This document shows, in pieces, positions 31,623 to 42,124 of a DNA stretch of 64,000 nt. The translations under genes and the position numbers were made by a program. Numbering within the stretch: the first letter of the stretch is position 1; each line of letters opens with the position of its first letter. Source of the DNA: Adineta ricciae (taxonomy: Eukaryota > Rotifera > Eurotatoria > Adinetida > Adinetidae). The notes beneath the pieces were generated by a model, which saw nothing but the letters and a program-made list of their open reading frames with translations, was not told the DNA's origin and did no database searches. The stretch lies in NCBI GenBank assembly GCA_905250025.1, contig CAJNOJ010000293.1, positions 59,777 to 123,776 of the forward strand, written 5' to 3'.

Positions 31623-32789
31623 TTATAATCTCGATCGAATAGGTCTATCATTCAACATCAAAAGATTGTTTTTTTTAATATCATCAACTGTTTGACAACC
31701 GCATAACATCATTGCGGAACGAAATTCTTTTTTCAATATACTCAACACATTTCTCACGCCTTGTTCTCCATCGGCTGCCAAACCCCAAAGAATCGGTCGT
31801 CCAATCAACACAGCTTTTGCTCCTAATGCAATTGCCTTCAAAATATCTGTTCCTCGTCGAATACCACCATCGACATACACTTCGATAGGAGACTGATCAC
31901 CAATAGCATTGATAATATCCGATAGAGCATCGACTGTATTAACACTCGTATCAAGTTGTCGTCCGCCATGATTCGACACGATAATCGCTTTGATACCAAA
32001 TTTCACAGCTTGACAGGCATCATCTGGATGAAGAATACCTTTGAGAATGATCGGTAAGGAAGTAATCGATCGTATCCAGTCCAAATCTTTCCATGAGAGG
32101 GAAGCATCGCGTGGTAATTCCTGATATTTTTTGGCCAATTCAACCCGTTCGTCAACTAGATTTTCTACTCGTACACCATTAGGCAAAGAAAATTTGTTGT
32201 GCACACTGGATTCCCGATTACCTATTATACAGGTATCGACAGTAAGAACTAATGCTTTGTAACCAGATGTTTCTGCTCGTTTAATTAACTTTTGCGTAAT
32301 TTCTCGGTCTTGAAATACATAGAGTTGATACCAAAGTTGCGAGGAACTTTGAGGATAACGTTCTCTGATGTAACGTCGATGTTCATCAGCAATAAGTTCC
32401 ATTCGTGTTGAGGAAATAGTGCTCACACACATGATGATCGAACAAGCAACAGCGGCTCGAACAGTCGCCAATTCTCCGTGTTCTTCATGTGCTAAACGAT
32501 GTAAAGCAGTTGGAGCCATGATGCATGGAAATGGAAGTGTTGCTGTTGAATTCAAAATTTGTGTTCTACAACTTATCGAATCTGTCGCTGCATGTTTTGA
32601 AACATCGATCAGTACTCTGGGGCGTAGTTTGATACGACGAAATGCGTCTTGATTATCAGCTAACGTGAGCTGATCATCAGAACCAGTATAATAATAGTCG
32701 TACGCCATTTGTGATAGTTTTTGTTTGGCACGTTGATGATAATCTTCAAGATTTAGCAGAGCCCGATGAGTTGCTTTTGTTTGGTCCAT
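31623..32789 (-). CDS. FMN-dependent 2-hydroxyacid oxidase, peroxisomal
   Basis: Intronless, 388 residues from ATG 32789; an upstream in-frame extension of 54 residues is not conserved in character. It would oxidise L-2-hydroxyacids (glycolate or longer) to 2-oxoacids using FMN and O2. Landmarks are YYYTGSDD near the start, FPCIMAPTALHRLAH, VSTISSTRMELIA, LYVFQDREI, LTVDTCIIGNRE, IILKGI, SNHGGRQLD with the catalytic His and substrate Arg, and DGGIRRGTDILKAIALGA plus IGRP binding the FMN phosphate. It ends in Ser-Arg-Leu, a type 1 peroxisomal targeting signal, so peroxisomal import is predicted. It may be animal HAO or an independent copy; the phylogeny is not visible from sequence alone. Confidence 0.92.
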   Translation of the reverse strand: MDQTKATHRALLNLEDYHQRAKQKLSQMAYDYYYTGSDDQLTLADNQDAFRRIKLRPRVLIDVSKHAATDSISCRTQILNSTATLPFPCIMAPTALHRLAHEEHGELATVRAAVACSIIMCVSTISSTRMELIADEHRRYIRERYPQSSSQLWYQLYVFQDREITQKLIKRAETSGYKALVLTVDTCIIGNRESSVHNKFSLPNGVRVENLVDERVELAKKYQELPRDASLSWKDLDWIRSITSLPIILKGILHPDDACQAVKFGIKAIIVSNHGGRQLDTSVNTVDALSDIINAIGDQSPIEVYVDGGIRRGTDILKAIALGAKAVLIGRPILWGLAADGEQGVRNVLSILKKEFRSAMMLCGCQTVDDIKKNNLLMLNDRPIRSRL

Positions 32790-33335
32790 CTTTAAAAATT
32801 GACGAGAGAAAGAATGATTTATTTTTCCTTTTTCACAATAAAAATAACGTCGATTGTATTCGTTTATCTTTTTTCTTCTTTCCTCCCATTCTGTTCTGAT
32901 TTTATCAATAGATATATGCGTGCAAGGCCTATGAGACATACGTAATATCATTTTTCTTTTCTCACCATTCGATTGCCATTATCGCTTTCAATCCGTCCAG
33001 ATGTATTACAAAATAGATCAAACATAAACTTATACAGGTCAAAAGTAGAAACAACTAATACGTGAAAATGGCTGTTGAAGTGAAAGTTGGTGAATTGTGG
33101 CCAGCGTCAACAAAAATCGAAAGTTCTTCTCTCCTCTCTTTACAGTACTCAGAAGAAAAGACGTAAATTTTAAAAAAATCCTCCACAGTACGAATCGTGT
33201 CTTGGAAGAGATGGCGTGATCGGCTAATAGCTTTCGGCGAGTTTTATTATTCGAGCAGATCAGTGAAATTTATTCTAAAAAGCATTTCCCTTCCAGCTAC
33301 TACAAAATGTTAAACAATTCAAAATAAGTTTCTTA
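32790..33335. other. Intergenic spacer
   Basis: 5' flank of the oxidase gene and 3' flank of the acyltransferase gene. I see no gene. Confidence 0.4.
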
Positions 33336-34750
33336 TTACGTAGATTCTTTCAAAAACTGATCGAATGTCCAACTTTCAGTCTGTTGCCATACTTTATCCG
33401 TCAACGCTACCATTCGATCGAACCAACTTTTTGCAATGAGGCGATTCTTTTCACCAGCCTCATGCAGTAAAACGTAATCCAGACTTTCAACGGAACAGAC
33501 CAAGATAACGTTAGTACCCACAGACGGACAAGGATTCGAGCCAACACAATAATAATGCTTCAGCTTAAGATCTTCATACTCGCGTTGAAAAACATATGGT
33601 CCGATGTTGGAGAAGTTGAGATCATTGATACGACCGTCATTTCGTTTAGTTTGTTCGTCTATCTGCTCGTCAGTTGATGTCAAACGATTTGCACGAAGAT
33701 AGGTCAGATGTCTTCCTTCGGCCAGATTCCTTTGCAAGTCATTAAAAATGACTCGGCAGAGTGACCAAAATTTTGTTTCGCGCGAGATGACAATCTCGTT
33801 CAACGTCATCATTCCAATATGAAGGCCGATATGCTCATGACGATCGACTGGAGAAGGATAACGATGTCGTAAATTGACATCGAGATCAAATTTGAAATTA
33901 GAAAAATATGATGACGCATCGTGAAGCCTACGTTGAAGATCTGAATTAGTTTTAAAAATGGTTCAAAATATACTCACCATGTATCTTTCACCAATTCTGC
34001 GATCGCAAAATAGATGGATGTCAAAAGTACACTTCCAATAGTAACTTTTTCCTGACGGCATCTATTGATTAGCTGAGCCATGTTCTCTGGAGTGCCATGA
34101 TGATAGATGGTTAAATTTCGACCCGTCGTCGGTTCGTAAGGAATGATGGGTTTCCACTGACGTTTGTAAGCGAGGATAGTCTGAATCATATCTTCGGTCT
34201 TCTTTACATCTTCATTTGTCACCTGTGGAAATGCCAGTGTTTCACTATCGGATAGCGATGAAAGTGTTGATAGTTTTTGATCACGATTGAAATAGCAAGA
34301 AAGCAGCGTATTTAACAGAATCATTCCTGAGGTGCCATCAGCGATAGAATGGTGATATTTTAGGAGAAGATATTGCCGACGACTCGTTGGATCCTTATCA
34401 TAGAGAACAAACAACTTAAGTAAACCTTTTGTTTCATTATTAAATTCGAACGGAGTGTTCAATTCATCATCGACAATTCGTTGCCATTCATCCTTGGATT
34501 CCAATTCAATGTATGTCGGTGCCGAATACGATTGTTTGGTCTGGAAAAAGTAGTATGGTTTTGTTAACGTAGAGATGTTTAATCGTAGATTAGGATGATG
34601 ATTAATACACTGTTGTAACGCTGATTCGAGACGTTCCTTATCGAAGCGTTGGACAGATTCAAATTCACATACACCTATAACTACTGCATCGATATCAACC
34701 AGAAACGATTCAAGCCAAGCAAGTGTACGATAATATTCGGGAGTAGTCAT
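33336..34750 (-). CDS. HxxxDG-motif acyltransferase (condensation/alcohol acetyltransferase superfamily)
   Basis: Exon 1 is 33978-34750, intron 33928-33977 (50 nt), exon 2 is 33336-33927; the product has 454 residues. The catalytic motif KYHHSIADGTSG is the HHxxxDG of chloramphenicol-acetyltransferase-like enzymes: NRPS condensation domains, PapA acyltransferases and fungal alcohol acetyltransferases. The later SNIGPY-type segment (NFSNIGPYVFQ) may be the structural DFGWG equivalent. A chain acyl-CoA donor is likely, the acceptor unknown. A possible upstream exon exists: a CT-rich acceptor (TTTCTGCTTCCAG) precedes an open frame that adds about 20 residues before this Met, so the true start may be further upstream. 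Confidence 0.72.
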
Positions 34751-35713
34751 ATTGTCGAATGAAAACCAACGAGAGAAGCCTTGGATTTCTATTTGAGTAC
34801 TATACGGGCACTGGAAGCAGAAAAGAAAATGTTCGATATATCTAAAAGTAGGCGAATATTTCTTTTTCTGTTCTCCAAGCTTTAAGCGCATAGAATGATA
34901 AAAAAAAGACGAAAAACACGCGATTCGATGAAATCCGTCTCCTATTGATTCTGCGCATTATTCTCTTATTCCCTTCTGTGAGACAACTGCTTCAAAGTTT
35001 TGCATACATATAAATCTATGCACTTTGCTGAATTTACATTTGGAATATTCTTTCGAGATAAATGAGAAATTATCATAAAGAACTGTATGACATGAGCCAA
35101 GTCAATGCCCTATTGGTTTTTATGAGCTTATCTTGAATGATTTAGAGACTTCATTTCTTTCTATTGAAAATCAATTGATTAACCATGTGGGATTGTCATT
35201 CTGTATTTTCAGCCATCGTTCGTTTACCACAAAGTACATAAACAAAGATGTGTTTGCACGCTATTCTCTATCTGTCTCTGAAGTGAAGGCATCGGTCATA
35301 GCATAATTAAGGATATATGAAATCCATTGATCTGTTCAATACTATATGAACAGCACCGATTTAAAAGAAAGTGTGACATTCTACTTCCTACTCTTTTCGT
35401 ATATGTTTTTTGTGAATTTTAATTGTGGCTGAATCTAAATGCGTGCGTCATCAATACTGCTCTGATCGACAGGAAAGAAAGAGAAAACGCATGTACTTTG
35501 TCGTTCTTGTTTTTTGTTTATCTTGCTTTTCTTTTGATTCTTTTCCTGTTAGTAATGTAAAACGTGAGTTTACTTCAAAAACAAAAAGTTGGTTCTTTCA
35601 CATTGGCTGATGTATTCATATGTTGGAAAAATCCAATTCTTATGTCACACATTTTTACCTGAAGCAAGCACTTTTTCTTTTTCACATTTTTTCATAGTCG
35701 ACACTTAGTCAGA
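34751..35713. other. Spacer with possible upstream exons
   Basis: It may hold a 5' exon of the acyltransferase gene (near 34800, minus) and one for the UAS-F-box gene. An ATG at 35491 opens a very hydrophobic 23-codon stretch (MYFVVLVFCLSC) that could splice at GTAAAA to the exon at 35767, giving that protein a signal peptide or membrane hairpin. The intron would be about 200 nt, longer than usual here. Confidence 0.35.
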
Positions 35714-37459
35714 ATGGTAGATATTACTCCAAAATTTTGTCACTCAATAGAATCCATTTCATTTAGGATAACGACACGGATCAAAGTGATGAAAATTACT
35801 ACGATGATGATGATGATGATGATGATACTTTCAGTAGAGTTGGCGATCCACCTCCATGTAAGTTATATCTAGTATAAATTGCAATATAAACACTCGAACC
35901 TAATCATTTATCTACTACTTGTAGTGCCTGATGTCTGTCAAGATGAAACTCAAGGCATCGAATCCATTGCTGCGTGTTTTATGCGACGATATGATGCTTG
36001 TCCTGCATTCTTTGTTGGTTCTCTTCGGAATGCTTGCCAAGCAGCGTTCAGTTCGGAAACAGTTACAGAGGTTTGTCGATCTGAAAATATCAATAGCAAT
36101 CGCGTTTATTGTTTCAGCGTCTTCCAGTTCTTGTCTATTTACACAACGAGGATAGTATAGACAGCAATGTATTTTGTTCAAAAATATTCTGTTCAGAGAT
36201 CATCATCGACTATCTAGCTCATAACTATATCGTTTGGTGCTGGGATATTACAAACGAATTGAATAGGAACAAGTAAATTAACAATAATTCTCATTGACTA
36301 CGTACATTTTCGCTAACTAGATTTTCGCAAATCTGGTTAGAATTGTTTTCTTCGACACCCCTGGATGGATATTTTGTCGATAAATTTCCGATGTTGATTG
36401 GCATTATGCGAGAAAATCCTAGGTTACAACGATGGTCGTCACTATCTGAATACGAATTTAAAACTCTGTCGACACGCGACACGTTAACACGCATCTCTTG
36501 TCAGTTAACTCGAGAAACGTTATTACAAGAACTCATCATCTTCAAAGAAGAATTTGATGAACGTGAAAAACGTCCTGTAAGTATAGTCTTTTCGTTCCGT
36601 ATTCATATCTCATATCTGGATTTCATTCTAGTCATCCAATATTCTTACTTCCAGTAAACTTTGCACGGATGTCTTTTTGGAAATATTTCAATATCTCTCC
36701 CTATACGATATAATGAACGCATTTTCCGATGATGCTATTTCTCTGTTGTGTAAGTACAAGCTACCAGTGCACTTGTCTATGACTTCTCCAGCATTCATGA
36801 ACGGTATTATGCGAAAACTTGATCGAAAGCAAATTGCTTCTTTACAATGGAATGTGTTTTCAACAAATCCACAAGTATCTTTAAGCTCCTTAACGATATA
36901 CACCAATGTCGTCTCACTGACTCTTCTCGGTTCATCCAATAGTAGTGAGATCGGTCAATACGCAGCATGTTTTCCACAATTGACACGAATTTCTCTTTGC
37001 TACATAAAAGAGGCTGATTTCAATCAATTAAAATATTGTTTAACTCAACTTCCTAGATCAATAAGACGATTCGAAGTTCACTGCAGTAGAGTGATATATG
37101 TCGTCGATAGCATGTTGACCCAGCTAAATCAAATAAAAATCCAAAACGAGAATATTGATTATTTCTTACTTGAAGTTGGTTGCTCTCCTGTATCACTTGC
37201 GCACCAATATTATCTAAATTGTTACTCAAGTGGTCTACAAATGATACTTGATTTTATTAAAAATTTAACTAGCGTTCGATATGTTCATTGCATGGCGGAT
37301 CAGGCTAATTTGTTCATGCTGCAAGATTGGAATGAGTGGAAAAATCTTCTTCCCGTATGTCGACAACTGAAGAAGATTACACTACAAACATGGCGACATA
37401 CACCATCTGGAGAAAAATATATAAAGAAAGTTCTGGAGCTGCAGAGAGTTCGCACATAA
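35714..37459 (+). CDS. FAF1-type UAS domain fused to an F-box and C-terminal repeat region
   Basis: Core exons are 35767-35857, 35925-36070, 36118-36272, 36321-36576 and 36632-37459, all in phase (491 residues). A first exon consisting of the ATG at 35714 with a 50-nt intron is the simplest start. After an Asp run (GAT repeats), the text AACFMRRYDACPAFFVGSLR, LPVLVYLHNEDSIDSNVFC, SKIFCSEIIIDYLAHNY, IVWCWDITNELNRNK and KFPMLIGIMRENPRLQ follows the thioredoxin-like UAS domain of FAF1/UBXD8 closely. A charged helix (LLQELIIFKEEFDEREKRP) then leads into an F-box (LCTDVFLEIFQYLSLYDIMN) and about 230 residues of degenerate LRR-like text. No UBX domain follows. The fusion would link a p97/fatty-acid-sensor module to SCF ubiquitin ligase recruitment; function is inferred. 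Confidence 0.75.
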
Positions 37460-37663
37460 CATCATCTTTAAAGTGAAGGTTTGAATATATTTCTCACCCT
37501 CGCCCATACCAAGATATAAGAAGATAACTGTGTATACGATATGTTGATTTTTTTCTTTCCTTTTTTTTTGTAGACGAGACACTTCAGAATCTGGAGTAAT
37601 AAAATAAGAATAAAAAAATCTCTTCTGGGAGAGTTTCATTATCTGTCTACTTAACTACAAAAG

Positions 37664-38641
37664 ATGAATATTACGATACTTGACGACTACTTTGATACCA
37701 TTCGTACACTTCCCTGCTACAATATGTTGAAAGATTATAATGTAACTATATGGAATGATCATGTACAAGATATAGGCGCACTTGTGAATCGATTGAAAGA
37801 TACCGAAGTGCTAGTACTCATTCGTGAACGAACAAGGATTACCAATGATCTGCTCGAACGACTACCTCGTTTGAAACTCATCAGCCAACGCAGTGTTTAC
37901 CCACATATCGATATTGATGCTTGCAATCGACTGGGTATTATCGTTTCATCCAATCAGCACACTGACAGTCCTTCATATGCTGCCGCAGAACTTACTTGGG
38001 CACTAATACTAGCAGCGATGCGACAGATACCTCAACAAATGGCCGCACTTAAACAAGGTAAATGGCAAATTGGTATCGGCGCTACACTACGTGGAAAAAC
38101 GCTAGGTATCTATGGCTACGGTCGAATCGGAAGTACAGTTGCAGGATATGGGAAAGCATTTGGTATGAACATACTTGTATGGGCACGCGATGCATCTCTT
38201 GCTCGTGCTCGTTCTGATGGATATACAACAGCGAGTAGTAAAGAAGAATTTTTTATGACATGTGATGTTTTATCTCTTCATATGCGTTTGGTCGACGCAA
38301 CACGTGGTATAGTCAGTAGCAAAGATCTTGCTCTGATGAAATCAACTGCTCTAATAGTGAATACTAGCCGAGCAGGACTTATTCAACCGAATGCTTTAGT
38401 CGATGCATTACGTGCCGGCCGACCTGGTATGGCAGCCGTTGATGTTTATGAAAACGAACCATTGACCGACACGAACAATCCTCTTCTCAACATGGATAAT
38501 GCTATCTGTACACCTCATATCGGCTATGTCTCCACTGATGAATATGAAATTCAATTTACTGATATATTTGAACAAATCCTCGCGTACGAAAAAGGAACTC
38601 CTATCCATGTTGTTAATCCTCAAGTTCTCGGTTACAAATAA
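37664..38641 (+). CDS. D-isomer-specific 2-hydroxyacid dehydrogenase
   Basis: Intronless, 325 residues. It would reduce a 2-oxoacid or oxidise a D-2-hydroxyacid with NAD(H). GYGRIG (151-156) is the Rossmann dinucleotide loop, followed by the acid-to-Ala change region [10 protein letters not shown]. The catalytic set is the Arg of NTSRAGL, the Glu of DVYENEPL and the His of [24 protein letters not shown] is the dimer segment typical of the family. Overall character is nearest to bacterial D-3-phosphoglycerate-dehydrogenase-like paralogues rather than animal PHGDH (which has a longer C-terminus), so horizontal acquisition is plausible. Confidence 0.92.
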   Translation: MNITILDDYFDTIRTLPCYNMLKDYNVTIWNDHVQDIGALVNRLKDTEVLVLIRERTRITNDLLERLPRLKLISQRSVYPHIDIDACNRLGIIVSSNQHTDSPSYAAAELTWALILAAMRQIPQQMAALKQGKWQIGIGATLRGKTLGIYGYGRIGSTVAGYGKAFGMNILVWARDASLARARSDGYTTASSKEEFFMTCDVLSLHMRLVDATRGIVSSKDLALMKSTALIVNTSRAGLIQPNALVDALRAGRPGMAAVDVYENEPLTDTNNPLLNMDNAICTPHIGYVSTDEYEIQFTDIFEQILAYEKGTPIHVVNPQVLGYK

Positions 38642-38952
38642 AAACTTACGATTTTGCTTTTGGATGACTGGATGTATGACGACTGAAAATTCTTTTCGGA
38701 TATTATCTAATTTTTCTCTTGCATCAACTTCATGCGCATATAGTTTTACCTTGAAAGATAAACGAATCGAGTGTCGTCATTTCACCATACAAAACTGAAA
38801 GATCAGATATAAAAATCAAGCGGATCGAAGTCTGAATATTTTCTGAGAACCAGTTCGATCATTGTATATTTCTAAAGATTCCTCTCAACATTTATTTCTT
38901 TCAATCACGAAAATCAACAACTTCTATGTGGACTAGATAGCTAACAAACGAT

Positions 38953-39665
38953 CTATTGAATTGTCTCGTTGATCAAATTTTTATTCATCTTAATAAGGCG
39001 TGCCAATTTCATAGCAACTTTAATTACGTATATCTATGAAATGAAAATACTCAATATTTCACATTGTAAAAAGCAAAACTCTTACCCGAATAGCAATAAA
39101 TACGATACCGACAATTGATAATATAACAACAAATAATGGTGGCTCATAATGTTGACGAAATCTTTTTGAAAACGATAACCAACCAATGATACTCAAGATG
39201 ATAATGATGAGAACACCAAGAATGACGAGCAGAACGACATTTACCCATGCAAACTACAAGAATAGATTCTGTTCAATTTGTTTTTATAACGTATGAAAAT
39301 GACATACTATGAGTAGACCAGTTCGATTGTATTTGTAGGCGACAAGAAGTCCAAAGATACTCAAAAGAATCCAAACTATAGCTTGACTGATGTAATAAGC
39401 CATAACATGCATTCCTTGATCGTTCAAGAATTTAACTCCGGTAAGGCCGAGTACAAGATCGATCACTGAGAGTATCTGAATGAGAAAAAGATGATTCGAT
39501 ATGTGATGTATGTTTATAACTTACGAGAAGAATTCCATTTAAAATGAAATGAATTTGACGAGTTCGTTGAATTTGAGGATGATCAGTAAATGGTAGCGGT
39601 TTCGAGAGCGGCATGTAAGGTCCGTCAGAGAGAACTCCCTTTCCAGCTGCCGAATCGTAATCCAT
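38953..39665 (-). CDS. Four-pass membrane protein, unknown family
   Basis: Four exons on the minus strand: 39525-39665, 39308-39475, 39086-39253 and 38953-39033, joined in phase 0 with 49-54-nt introns, giving 185 residues. Exon 1 gives a soluble N-terminus ending in the first span (IHFILNGILL, continued ILSVIDLVLGLTGVKF). Span 2 is AYYISQAIVWILLSIFGLLV, span 3 VVLLVILGVLIIIILSIIGW, span 4 FVVILSIVGIVFIAI. The tail is basic (VAMKLARLIKMNK). Exons 2 and 3 are both exactly 168 nt. It lacks the CCG motif and large loop of tetraspanins. Function unknown. Confidence 0.7.
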
Positions 39666-40065
39666 TTCGAGGATGTCTTCTTCTTCGTCTCCGACAAGAA
39701 GAGAGTCACGTGGTGATAATCAATATATATGCAAGCTCATATGAACGTAACAAAGAAACAATGCAAATTTCTCGGATTGGTCAGGAGAATCACCAAGAAG
39801 AACACGTTCAAGGTGTGAATGTTATGATTCTTTCGTATTTTCGTCAGCATGGTGCAAACAAGCCGCTGTTCGCTTATGATATAATCATTAATAGAATATC
39901 CTTTTTTTTAAAGAAAAGATCTATAGGTGCATTTATAATTCAATTTTTTTTCAAATCACAAAGATACACAACTTAAGAAAGAAATGATAGCACTCGGGAA
40001 TAAAATTACAAGAAACTGAAAATTCTAATGACAGTTTTCTTTTCGCAGATAGATGTGTAGAATGT
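39666..40065. other. Spacer between two minus-strand genes
   Basis: No supportable gene. The plus-strand frame at 39590-39976 overlaps exon 1 of the four-pass gene antisense and has no motif. Confidence 0.4.
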
Positions 40066-40293
40066 TTAAAATGGATTAATTCTGCCAATGGTTTGACCAT
40101 AAGTTCCGTTTCCGATTTGTGTTGAAGTTACATTTCCAAATGAGTCAACTTGACCAATGGTTTGACCATAAGTTCCGTTTCCGATTTGTGTTGAAGTTAC
40201 ATTTCCAAATGAGTCAACTTGACCAATAGTTTGACCGTAAGTTCCATTGCCAACCACAGTGGACGAGACGCCCTTACCTGCATATTGATCCAT
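40066..40293 (-). CDS. Mini-protein made of 23-residue repeats
   Basis: 75 residues. After a short N-terminus (MDQYAGKGVSSTVV) it is built from a 23-residue unit beginning GNGTYGQTIG and containing VDSFGNVTSTQI: two full copies plus a third partial one ending GRINPF. No signal peptide or membrane span. The regular G-N-G-T-Y-G-Q pattern with alternating polar/hydrophobic residues would suit a small beta-solenoid. No family is recognised. A GTAAGG near codon 6 could be a splice donor, so the gene may be larger. Confidence 0.5.
   Translation of the reverse strand: MDQYAGKGVSSTVVGNGTYGQTIGQVDSFGNVTSTQIGNGTYGQTIGQVDSFGNVTSTQIGNGTYGQTIGRINPF
40085..40252. repeat. 69-bp tandem repeat, about 2.4 copies
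   Basis: Units start at 40085, 40154 and 40223, exactly 69 nt apart; the first two are essentially identical and the third is partial with several changes. The unit is 23 codons, so unequal exchange preserves the frame of the mini-protein. Confidence 0.9.
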
Positions 40294-42124
40294 CGCAGAG
40301 GTGAATTTAAGAAAAGATTGAGTAAGTTGAATTTGGAAATCGGCGCGTACTAAACCAGAGTCTATTTGAATAAGAATTGGCGACTGCGTTCTTATGATGT
40401 ATGTGTTTATGATCGTTGATCTCGCTAAACAAAATGAAATGGTATACGCTGTCTAAATTCGACGGATTATATACGAAATCAAGCCAGGTTTCTTCCAAAT
40501 AGAGTCATTTGTCAAAGTTCGTAGAAGATATTGTTTTTCTTCCTTTTTGTAAGTGATAATAGAAAGCCCATGTATACACATGTAAGATAACATTCCGCGA
40601 TAAAAACAAACTTCCGAGATGCGACATATGTTGGATGAAAATGCGAGTTTGGTTAGTGCGCCGAGAGGTGAAATAATTTGACGTAAAATCCATAGCCGTC
40701 ATAATATCATTACGCTGGGTATCTAGAGATGAACATCTCGATACTCGATACCCAGTAAAAGATGCCTGATACCAAACTTTATCCCCTGGTATGTGAGGAA
40801 TTTTAGTGAATTTGGTCGGATCATCTCGTTACCCAATAACCAAATAAACTATATCAGGGTGAGGGTGTGGGGATGACCACGTCAGTTGGCACAACATAAA
40901 TTGGGTTCTAGATTCCGACAGTACTCACAATCATCGTTATCTTTGTAAGTTTCTGTGGCACTCGCAGTTTAATCATGAACTTCTGCAAACACGATTTGTT
41001 TATCTTCAGCTCGTTACCCAACGGGTATCAACCAAGTTCATTCAAATTCCTCCTGTTCTTGGATTTAGAGTTATCGATTTGTAAACGGATACCCACGGTA
41101 TTGGTATTATGACATCACTCGTAAAATCGGGAATAATAGTTCAATTTTGTATTAAAACTAAAGTACAAAGTGATTTCATTTTAAGTCTGAACAACGAGTT
41201 ACAAGTCAGATCTCGAATAGCAAACACTCTCTGAAAACTAAGCGTAACATACACGTTTTTATACCTTTTCAGTAACCAGAATTATGGACCGGCTCTCTTT
41301 CAAATGCTCAGATTATGTCATACGAGGATGACCTGATGAAATTCCACCCGGAAGTCGGTTTCTCAATCCTATAGGTAACTGTAATGTAGTACTAACATAC
41401 TCTCAAATCTATAAAAAGTGCTGTAGAATGTTCTATGGCATTAACTAATTATAAAAAGGTACCTTGGTTAGAATTCAGTTAGGTACACGCTCGATTTATT
41501 GAAGTTCCTTGGAAGATTTAGTTGCCTTGAGTAATACAAAAATAATTTCAATAGAGTCTCACTGATACACACCCGCATTCACATCCTAAACAGAAGGTGT
41601 GAACGGGAGTGTCCCTATTTGCGATGTCGAAACTTAAATTAACTCCACCGGCTAGCTGGAAACATGTTAATAATGCAAATGTCTCACACATACTGACGAG
41701 CGAAACGAAGAAAAACAAACATATCGTTCATACTAACATGAAAATTTATTATTATACTGGTAATTAACATCACCGTTCGAGCATAGTAGATAGATTATGT
41801 ACTTTCGTCTAGCATAGTTGATCATATCATGCGGCGTCCGATTCTCACGAATTTTTCTCTGAATTTTGAATGGAAACTCGCGGATAGTTGGGAACATCAA
41901 ACATATAATTTGATCGTTAGGAAAAGGTGCATCTATTGTTGGTATGAAAGTTCTCCCAAAGGAGAAATTTTAATTAACATTCAATTGACTTCAAAATGAG
42001 CAAGCAAGCGACTAAGATAAACACATCAAACGATATAAACAGGAAGAAAGTATTACTTGTCTTACAGTCGTTTTGATTTCTCGGAAGTAATCAATCGTAC
42101 GGAAATAATATTAGTAGATTTACA
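40294..42124. other. Long gene-free spacer
   Basis: About 1.8 kb without a supportable gene before the NHL array. It contains one nested hairpin listed separately and several GGTATC/GATACC words between 40710 and 41110, possibly remains of a mobile element. Confidence 0.45.
40715..40755. repeat. Nested inverted repeat
   Basis: CTGGGTATC (40715-40723) pairs with GATACCCAG (40747-40755), and inside it GAGATG pairs with CATCTC, so the 41-nt segment can fold into a nested hairpin. It could be a transposon end or a chance hairpin. Confidence 0.4.
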
